Positions 1 to 4,736 of a stretch of 9,414 nucleotides of DNA are shown here, one piece after another (position 1 is the stretch's first letter; each line of letters begins with the position of its first letter). Location: positions 1 to 9,414 of the forward strand of contig RHKR01000153.1 of NCBI GenBank assembly GCA_008363265.1, in the 5' to 3' direction. A program made the position numbers and the translations under genes. The notes beneath the pieces are model-generated. The model was not told where the DNA came from, ran no database searches, and saw nothing but the letters and a program-made list of their open reading frames with translations. This DNA comes from Chlorobiota bacterium. Lineage in GTDB: Bacteria; Bacteroidota; Ignavibacteria; Ignavibacteriales; Ignavibacteriaceae.

Positions 1-78
1 ATCCTCCAGTCTCAGAAAGGTTTCTTCGGTCTTGTTTTTCGTGCTGTAGTTACCTTTTCCCATTGCTTCAAGCCTCAT
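1..78 (-). CDS. N-terminal fragment of an unidentified protein, cut by the left window edge
   Basis: A minus-strand reading frame starts at ATG 78-76 and stays open to the window edge, giving 26 codons (MRLEAMGKGNYSTKN...). A second in-frame ATG lies at 63-61; AGG and GAAG bases upstream of it give it a slightly better ribosome-binding context than the first ATG has. The visible peptide is hydrophilic and charged, with no signal peptide or WG motif. The first ATG lies 33 nt after the stop of the large WG-repeat gene, so this is probably the next gene of the same transcription unit. No family can be assigned from so short a piece, and a chance open frame is possible. Confidence 0.4.
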   Translation of the reverse strand, partial: MRLEAMGKGNYSTKNKTEETFLRLED

Positions 79-111
79 GCTTTTGGTTTTAGTCCAAATA
101 AATGTGCCCCG

Positions 112-2676
112 TCAGATCAATCCGTCCAGATCCAGCGGAGGTGTTGCCATTATTCTTGTGTTGCGGGGCGGTACGGCGGGGTTGATATATTCTGTCTCCT
201 TATCGATGCGGAGGATATGGTAGCCCCAGCGGAGGCGTTTTATTCCGGAGATCAGGAGGTGGTGCCGTTTGCTGCCCGTTCTGAACGAATCGACCGTCTT
301 CCCCTTCCTGATGTTGAAGAGGGTGAAAAGCCCGGTATTGCTGATCAGGGGGAGGTACTTCCCTGTGGGGGAGATGTAGCCGGTGTAAACGAACGGCAAC
401 ACTTCAGCCCCACTGTTGTTGATCACCCCGAAACTGCCGTCCCTTTTCGCCAGGATGTATTCACTGCTGAGGCGGCGAAGGAGTTCGTAGCGGAATGGGA
501 GCACTTCCTCCCCGGAAGTGGTGATGAGCCCCCACTCGATACCCTTTGAACCTTCAACGGCGATGGCGACGGTTTCACCATCGAACGAACTGAAGTTTAC
601 GGCCTCGATATTGAGGTATCTGCAGTTGAATGATCCGTCGATAACAACGGCGGCGTCATCCGTAAGTGCGAACGCGGTCCCTTTTATAAAGCGGGAGAGT
701 GAGTTGAAAACGGGGTCGAGCACCAGCCGCCCTTTACGGTCGATGAGGCCGTACTTCCCGGCAAGCGTAACCCTGAAATACTTTCCGTTGGTCCACAGAT
801 CTTTTTCAACAGGGTGGAGTCCGGGGAAAATCACCTCGAAATTACTGTTCAAGACGGTGGCGCTGCTTAAGGTTGTATTCCAGTTAAAAGCGAAGTAGAC
901 GCCCTCGCCCCACTTTTGAAGCATGTTCTCTTTCACCACGGCAGAGGGGTGGCCCTCGCTGTCGAGCAGCATTCCCGCTCCACGGTATGTGGTGGTTGAC
1001 TCCTTCGGACCCGGATCCTCATCCGGTTCAGCCTCCGGATCATCCTCTTCCTCCCGGCGGAGTATCTTCCCGAAGTCGTCGTATTGATCTTCTTCGTATT
1101 CGCCGGTGTACTCATCGTATCCTCTATCTTCGTCATCATCGTCATCATCAAAGGGGAATGATCCCCCGGAGTGGCCGGGATCTTCCGGGTCATCAGGGCC
1201 GCATTCACACTGATCAAAAGAATGATCCAGGATCTCGCGGGCTCCCTCCAGAATGGACCTCTCATCATTGGTGGAGGATGAGAGCCGTTCGATCCGTTTC
1301 AGTTCATAGTCGAACGCGCGGCGGAATGAAAACTTGTCGCCATCAGGAAGCATCCATGTTTCAGGCCGTTCGATGTCTTCGAGCGAGAAGACCGGACCGT
1401 CGAAGATCACCCGCTCGTAAATCTCTTCATCTATCTCGAATGTTTCCGCCTGTGTTTCGTGAAGTGCCGCCGCGCTTATAAGGCCATGGGAGAATTCAGG
1501 GTGGGGCGGATCGCACCTGTCCGGGATCACTGTTTTACTTTTTGAACGGGCATCAGGCACCGACATACAATCCACCCAGACTGTGGGGTCGATATCGTGC
1601 ACTTTGTCGTAATATGCGGTATTTCCATCAAGTCTTACGGTTTTAAGGCCTGATCTCAGCATCCCCTCTTTAAACTCTTCCTTACCCGGTTGTTCACTCC
1701 ATGTGTTAATGAACAGGCTTGCCCGTTCGCGTCTGACAACGAGCCCGTTCTCGATCTCAACGGGATAGTTGAAGTGCGGCTCAACCAGCACTTCGAGCTT
1801 TGAGTTGATCACGCCCCACTTCGCGCCGAGCTTGAACGAGAAAGCACCACTTCCGAGATATTTCAAGTGTTCAAAGACAAGGGGAAGTATCTGGTCGCCG
1901 CGCGTGTTTATAACCCCGTAACGCATGCAATCATCGTTTTGGGGGAATTCCATCCGGGGCCACGATCCGGTGATCAGATAACCGTCTCCACAGGCATTGT
2001 ATAATTCGTAGATCTTGCCGGTGATGAGTTCATAGCCCAGTGTGGAAAGAAGCTTTCCCCCGCCTGAGGGCATGCTAAATTCGCGGTATTTGCCGTAATG
2101 CAGTTGTGAAGGGTAGAGCACATCGAGATCATCGGGTGAGTAACTTCTGAGGTGTTCCTCACCCGCGTAAACCGCCCCGGGGGTGGTCACGCGGTTGTTC
2201 ATCCGGTCTATGAGAAATGTAATACCGATAAGGTCGGTAACTTCGGCGACACCGTACCTGAACTTCTTTGCTGAAAGATAGATCGAGGGGATCACCTCCT
2301 GCAGCCTTCCGTTGTAGAATCCCCAGCAGTTCTCCTTCAGGGCCGGGAAGAGCCCTTCGGAGAGCTCGCCCACTTCGTCGAAGAGAGCGGGAGAGAGCAT
2401 TTCGCCCGAGTAGCTCACCATGCCCGTCTTTCCGTTCTCGCGGAAGAGGTACATGGCGAGATCGTCCCTGGGCTCGATGGCATCGTATACCGGTTCGAGG
2501 ATAAAATCGCCTGATGCAGCCAGAAGCCCGGCCTTGCCATCTTTAATAACCACCGAAATTCCGTTTTTGAACGGGGAGGCCATGTCGTAAACGGGCTTTA
2601 TGCGGGTTTTGCCGGTGAGGTCTTTGAAGCCCCACTTCAGGCCGTTCTGAAAAGGGACCAATGCGGTGTATGCCAT
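112..2676 (-). CDS. large WG-repeat protein with acidic central linker (854 aa)
   Basis: This is a WG-repeat (KWG) protein of unknown function, predicted cytoplasmic because no signal peptide or membrane span is visible. Four units of about 34-35 residues sit at the N-terminus (roughly 13-46, 47-81, 82-116, 117-148), e.g. LKWGFKDLTG...IKPVYD and GKAGLLAASG...LEPVYD. Two more are near 251-320 (MRYGVINTRGDQILP, AKWGVINSKLEVLVEP). At least three follow at about 600-800 (GKYGLIDRKGRLVLDP, IEWGLITTSGEEVLP, GSFGVINNSGAEVLP). Between the last two blocks lies an acidic, proline-rich linker (about 490-560) with six consecutive Asp at 510-515. The ATG lies 10 nt after the stop of the preceding WG-repeat gene. 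The purine-rich AAAGGTAGG before it overlaps that stop, which suggests co-translation. WG repeats usually act as binding scaffolds; partner and role here cannot be read from the sequence. Confidence 0.9.
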   Translation of the reverse strand: MAYTALVPFQNGLKWGFKDLTGKTRIKPVYDMASPFKNGISVVIKDGKAGLLAASGDFILEPVYDAIEPRDDLAMYLFRENGKTGMVSYSGEMLSPALFDEVGELSEGLFPALKENCWGFYNGRLQEVIPSIYLSAKKFRYGVAEVTDLIGITFLIDRMNNRVTTPGAVYAGEEHLRSYSPDDLDVLYPSQLHYGKYREFSMPSGGGKLLSTLGYELITGKIYELYNACGDGYLITGSWPRMEFPQNDDCMRYGVINTRGDQILPLVFEHLKYLGSGAFSFKLGAKWGVINSKLEVLVEPHFNYPVEIENGLVVRRERASLFINTWSEQPGKEEFKEGMLRSGLKTVRLDGNTAYYDKVHDIDPTVWVDCMSVPDARSKSKTVIPDRCDPPHPEFSHGLISAAALHETQAETFEIDEEIYERVIFDGPVFSLEDIERPETWMLPDGDKFSFRRAFDYELKRIERLSSSTNDERSILEGAREILDHSFDQCECGPDDPEDPGHSGGSFPFDDDDDDEDRGYDEYTGEYEEDQYDDFGKILRREEEDDPEAEPDEDPGPKESTTTYRGAGMLLDSEGHPSAVVKENMLQKWGEGVYFAFNWNTTLSSATVLNSNFEVIFPGLHPVEKDLWTNGKYFRVTLAGKYGLIDRKGRLVLDPVFNSLSRFIKGTAFALTDDAAVVIDGSFNCRYLNIEAVNFSSFDGETVAIAVEGSKGIEWGLITTSGEEVLPFRYELLRRLSSEYILAKRDGSFGVINNSGAEVLPFVYTGYISPTGKYLPLISNTGLFTLFNIRKGKTVDSFRTGSKRHHLLISGIKRLRWGYHILRIDKETEYINPAVPPRNTRIMATPPLDLDGLI

Positions 2677-2686
2677 ATCGCTCTGC

Positions 2687-3157
2687 CTACCTTTCGCTTT
2701 CAGGAAGATCGTTTATCTGAATTCCGGGGATGTCCTCGGGCGTGTCGTATGCCGGGGGGACGAGTATCCTGCCGGCGATATCCACGACGCCATAGCGGTT
2801 CTCCATTTTGAAGACGAACATGTTATCCTCGAGAGGGTTGATCTCGTCAAACACCGGAGGGATGATGATCCTGCCGGAAATGTCGCCGACCCCGTAGCAT
2901 TTGTGCACTTCGAACGGATGTTCTGCCGTTTCCTGACGGTAAATGTAGCGGTCGGGTGAGAGCATAAGGAGCCCGAGGGATGAGGGGGGACAGCAGAGGT
3001 TGCCCGACTCATCGAAGAGGAGCAGCAGGTCGTCGTGGTCGCCGATGAAAAGCTTCCCGGGGGTGAGGGCTTCGTAGAGCTCCCATGCTGTTTGGGAGAT
3101 GAACCACTTGCGGGTGATCGGTTTCGGCTGCGTTACCGTCTTCAGATGCTTGTGCAC
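2687..3157 (-). CDS. small WG-repeat protein (156 aa), GTG start or 3' part of a split gene
   Basis: The C-terminal half has two clear WG-type units exactly 34 residues apart: YGVGDISGRIIIPPVFDE (from residue 88) and YGVVDIAGRILVPPAYDT (from 122). They also resemble each other at DNA level. The N-terminal ~60 residues are helical in character and contain a Trp-rich stretch (KWFISQTAWELYEAL) and a CC pair; I do not recognise that part. The only plausible start is GTG at 3157-3155, 2 nt after the upstream gene's stop, with just a weak GGA as ribosome-binding site. The frame is open upstream for a further 15 codons to a stop at 3205-3203. This could therefore be the 3' part of a frameshifted longer gene rather than an independent gene. 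It is followed after 10 nt by the large WG-repeat gene. Confidence 0.75.
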   Translation of the reverse strand: MHKHLKTVTQPKPITRKWFISQTAWELYEALTPGKLFIGDHDDLLLLFDESGNLCCPPSSLGLLMLSPDRYIYRQETAEHPFEVHKCYGVGDISGRIIIPPVFDEINPLEDNMFVFKMENRYGVVDIAGRILVPPAYDTPEDIPGIQINDLPESER

Positions 3158-3159
3158 GG

Positions 3160-3714
3160 CTATCCGGGCGAACTCTTTGTGGGAGGATTCAGTTCGATCC
3201 TTTCACCCCACCTGTTGATGGCGAATGAAGTGTCGCCTGTGCCGATGATGGCGTAGCCGGGGGAGAAACCGGTGCCGCGGTCGAGGATGGGTTTAACAAT
3301 GAAATTGCCGAATTCATCGATATATCCCGTCTTCCCGGAAACGGTAACTTTTGCCCTGCCCTCGAAGAGATCTCCGATCTCATCGTAAATAAACCCGGTG
3401 AACTTCAGCATACCGTCGATGATGAAGCCCTTCCTCTTTCCTGACGATATCACATGAATGAAATTATTGATTCCACCCCAGGGTCGGGTGACAATGCTTG
3501 TTGACTCAAGATTGAGTACCTGTACCCCATCCCTGGCGATCAGGGTGTACATGTCGCCCCTGCGTGCCTTGGTAAACTGACCAACGAAGGGCCAAATATG
3601 GTCGAAGATCGCCGGGGTGATCACTTCACCCTTGCTGTTCCTCAAACCTTTTTTGTTCCCTTCGGTGAATATCACCGGTGGTTCCTTTACGGGGGTGTAA
3701 TCCTGTTTTTTCAT
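3160..3714 (-). CDS. WG-repeat protein (184 aa), first gene of the WG cluster
   Basis: Several WG-type units are visible: about 21-52 (KKGLRNSKGEVITPAIFD), 93-126 (KRKGFIIDGMLKF...FIYDEIGDLFEG), 127-160 (GKTGYIDEFGNFIVKPILD), and a partial one at about 161-175 (SFAINRWGERIEL). The classical W is replaced by other residues in most units. No signal peptide or transmembrane segment is seen, so a cytoplasmic location is likely. The ATG is preceded by AAGGGA with a 9-nt spacer, a good ribosome-binding site. It is the promoter-proximal gene of three WG-repeat genes in a row on this strand. It ends with TAG 2 nt before the GTG of the next frame. The last ~14 codons overlap an open -1 frame that leads into that gene, so the short C-terminus (SSPG) may be a frameshift product. 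Function unknown. Confidence 0.85.
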   Translation of the reverse strand: MKKQDYTPVKEPPVIFTEGNKKGLRNSKGEVITPAIFDHIWPFVGQFTKARRGDMYTLIARDGVQVLNLESTSIVTRPWGGINNFIHVISSGKRKGFIIDGMLKFTGFIYDEIGDLFEGRAKVTVSGKTGYIDEFGNFIVKPILDRGTGFSPGYAIIGTGDTSFAINRWGERIELNPPTKSSPG

Positions 3715-3723
3715 GCGTTCTTT

Positions 3724-3729
3724 TCCCTT
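3724..3729 (-). promoter_or_regulatory. ribosome-binding site of the first WG-repeat gene
   Basis: AAGGGA on the minus strand lies 9 nt before ATG 3714-3712. It supports that start; the frame is open further upstream but has no other ATG before the stop at 3765-3763. Confidence 0.6.
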
Positions 3730-3836
3730 TCTTTTTGCCGCGTTTCCCTTTTGATCTTCCCTTTAAGTTCTCTTTTAATCCGCCCAAATAAAAAGTGACG
3801 GGCAATCATTGGCAGAAGATAGATAGAATAAGGAAG

Positions 3837-3891
3837 TTTGAGTCGTGAAGACTTAGTTTTGAGTTTTACACTCTTGACACTTGACTTTTGA
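3837..3891. repeat. degenerate short-unit repeat in the spacer between the DIP1984-like gene and the WG cluster
   Basis: On the plus strand this stretch is built from imperfect copies of 7-8 nt units: TTTGAGT (3837-3843), TTTTGAGT (3857-3864), CTCTTGACA (3871-3879), CTTGAC (3880-3885) and CTTTTGA (3885-3891). The spacer 3715-3984 has no convincing gene. The low-complexity, A/G-biased character suggests non-coding repetitive DNA. Similar TTTTGAG/CTTGAC-type tracts are, from memory, common between genes in some Bacteroidota and Ignavibacteria; I cannot verify that here. Confidence 0.4.
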
Positions 3892-3919
3892 ATACAGTGT
3901 CGACTTCCTGCAGCTTGGG

Positions 3920-3949
3920 TTCCATTGGATGTTAACCCACCCAATGGGA
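3920..3949. terminator. hairpin after the DIP1984-like gene, possible terminator or mRNA 3' stabiliser
   Basis: CCATTGG (3922-3928) and CCAATGG (3941-3947) form a perfect 7-bp inverted repeat around a 12-nt loop. The stem extends by a G-U pair and an A-T pair to 3920/3949. It lies 36 nt downstream of the stop of the minus-strand DIP1984-like gene. No U-tract follows on either strand, so it is not a classical intrinsic terminator. Confidence 0.35.
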
Positions 3950-3984
3950 TCTATCAACCGCGCAATTTCATGCCCGTCGAATAC

Positions 3985-4431
3985 TTAAATTTGTGTGGTG
4001 TGGTTATACGCGTCCAATTCATCCTGTAACGCATTGATCTCATCGGTGAGCGAATCGATCTGCTCCTGGACAAAAACACTGTCCATTTGCGCTACCTTGA
4101 CTATTGTCTCACCTCTTGAGTAGTCATACCGGTCGCTGACTACATTTTTGCCCTCGGAGGTATCGATCTGCATCAAAAATGCAACGATGGCTTTCAACTC
4201 GCTCAATCTGAAAATTTTGTCCGCGACCGTACTGTTCAACCGGGCTATGTTTGTTTTGGTTTCGACCAATTTATTGGTCAGGTTCAACAATTTGGTGTAC
4301 TCTTCCCGCGTATTCCACTTGCTCACATTATCATTCACAACAATGTTTTCATTTGTTATTCTGCGCTTGACATTGTTGATCTTTGTGACTATGGCATTTT
4401 TTTCCTTTAACAACTTCGCCAGTGTTTTCAT
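3985..4431 (-). CDS. DIP1984-like small coiled-coil protein (148 aa)
   Basis: The protein is almost entirely helical and heptad-like: an N-terminal helix (MKTLAKLLKEKNAIVTKINN), a central helix around residues 41-88 containing NIARLN (61-66), and a C-terminal coiled coil (about 118-142). Just before the last helix is the segment DRYDYSRGET (100-109). This order matches my recollection of the DIP1984 family (sometimes annotated septicolysin), whose members are about 150 aa with an MKLAEAL-like start, an ARIN-type motif and a DRYSRSE-like motif. The molecular function of that family is not established, and the assignment is by pattern memory only. The start is well supported by AAAGGA 5 nt before the ATG. 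It is transcribed divergently from addB, and 270 nt separate its stop from the WG cluster, so it is probably its own transcription unit. No signal peptide is visible. Confidence 0.75.
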   Translation of the reverse strand: MKTLAKLLKEKNAIVTKINNVKRRITNENIVVNDNVSKWNTREEYTKLLNLTNKLVETKTNIARLNSTVADKIFRLSELKAIVAFLMQIDTSEGKNVVSDRYDYSRGETIVKVAQMDSVFVQEQIDSLTDEINALQDELDAYNHTTQI

Positions 4432-4436
4432 CTTTT

Positions 4437-4442
4437 TCCTTT
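4437..4442 (-). promoter_or_regulatory. ribosome-binding site of the DIP1984-like gene
   Basis: AAAGGA on the minus strand, followed by 5 nt (AAAAG) and then ATG 4431-4429. It fixes the start of this gene. Confidence 0.65.
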
Positions 4443-4514
4443 AATGTATTGTTGCTCTTAATTCCGTTCGGCTTTGAAGGGCTTTTTCAAGTCCTGATCG
4501 CGCCCTGTATCTTT

Positions 4515-4544
4515 ATAGAGTGAGCGACTTTCATTTTTTCCGGA
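4515..4544 (+). repeat. diverged direct repeat, copy 1
   Basis: This 30-nt stretch begins ATAGAGTG and ends ATTTTTTCCGGA. It resembles 4640-4669: the first eight bases and the CCGGA end are identical, the T-run shared, and the middle diverged; one single-base gap improves the alignment. Its CCGGA end is also the outer left arm of the palindrome 4540-4601. Confidence 0.4.
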
Positions 4545-4601
4545 CGGTGATCAACTTTTTTTGAAAAAAATTTTTTGATGTGCCGGTTGATCAGGTTCCG
4601 G
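4540..4601. repeat. long imperfect palindrome in the addB / DIP1984-like intergenic region
   Basis: The left arm, CCGGA-cgg-TGATCAAC (4540-4555), mirrors the right arm, GTTGATCA-ggt-TCCGG (4586-4601). That gives 13 of 16 positions complementary, with the three mismatches grouped between an 8-bp inner block and a 5-bp outer block. The 30-nt centre holds T7-G-A7 followed by T6 (4556-4576), itself self-complementary. The layout would suit an operator for a dimeric regulator at two phased half-sites, or a bidirectional hairpin terminator. The sequence does not decide between them. Confidence 0.55.
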
Positions 4602-4639
4602 GGACGATCCTGATGATCCCAATCCCTCCCTCTGCATAG

Positions 4640-4669
4640 ATAGAGTGTGGTGATTTTGATTTTTCCGGA
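4640..4669 (+). repeat. diverged direct repeat, copy 2
   Basis: Second copy of the element at 4515-4544, 125 nt further on: it begins ATAGAGTG and ends GATTTTTCCGGA. It lies about 70 nt before the addB start codon, in the expected promoter zone. Confidence 0.4.
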
Positions 4670-4705
4670 AAAGGAGAAAATTTTTTTTACGAAAGTTTTT
4701 CTGCA

Positions 4706-4715
4706 TAATTTTTGG
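4706..4715 (+). promoter_or_regulatory. possible addB promoter -7 element (Bacteroidota-like)
   Basis: TAATTTTTGG resembles the Bacteroidota -7 consensus TAnnTTTG with one extra T. It lies 21 nt before the addB ATG. No clear TTG is present at the expected -33 position, so the call is weak. Confidence 0.2.
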
Positions 4716-4726
4716 ATGCAAAAAGC

Positions 4727-4731
4727 AGAGG
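4727..4731 (+). promoter_or_regulatory. ribosome-binding site of addB
   Basis: AGAGG lies 5 nt before ATG 4737-4739. An in-frame TAA (4734-4736) directly precedes that ATG, so translation of this gene cannot start further upstream. Confidence 0.65.
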
Positions 4732-4736
4732 TTTAA

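Larger units (their letters stand above)
4432..4736. other. divergent intergenic control region (305 bp)
   Basis: No gene is visible here. The region separates the minus-strand DIP1984-like gene from the plus-strand addB and must hold both promoters. It is rich in A and T runs (4556-4576, 4678-4688), and contains a long imperfect palindrome (4540-4601) and a diverged 30-bp direct repeat (4515-4544, 4640-4669), described separately. I could not find a convincing promoter for the minus-strand gene. Confidence 0.7.

Noticed and set aside
1132..1149. Run of GAT/GAC codons as a microsatellite or CRISPR-like repeat
   Set aside because: It is only six Asp codons inside a coding region and is explained by the acidic linker; there are no spacers or longer repeats.
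987..1481. 164-codon plus-strand frame opposite the large WG-repeat gene
   Set aside because: The product is Arg/His/Pro-rich, as expected for an antisense shadow of the acidic linker coding sequence; the minus strand carries recognisable repeats.
3711..3944. 77-codon minus-strand frame whose TGA overlaps the ATG of the first WG-repeat gene
   Set aside because: The product is a Lys/Arg/Glu-rich low-complexity string translated from repetitive spacer DNA, with no good ribosome-binding site and no family resemblance. The ATGA overlap is probably chance.
4678..4688. T-tract before addB as an intrinsic terminator
   Set aside because: No stable GC-rich stem precedes it on the plus strand, and it lies inside the likely addB promoter zone.
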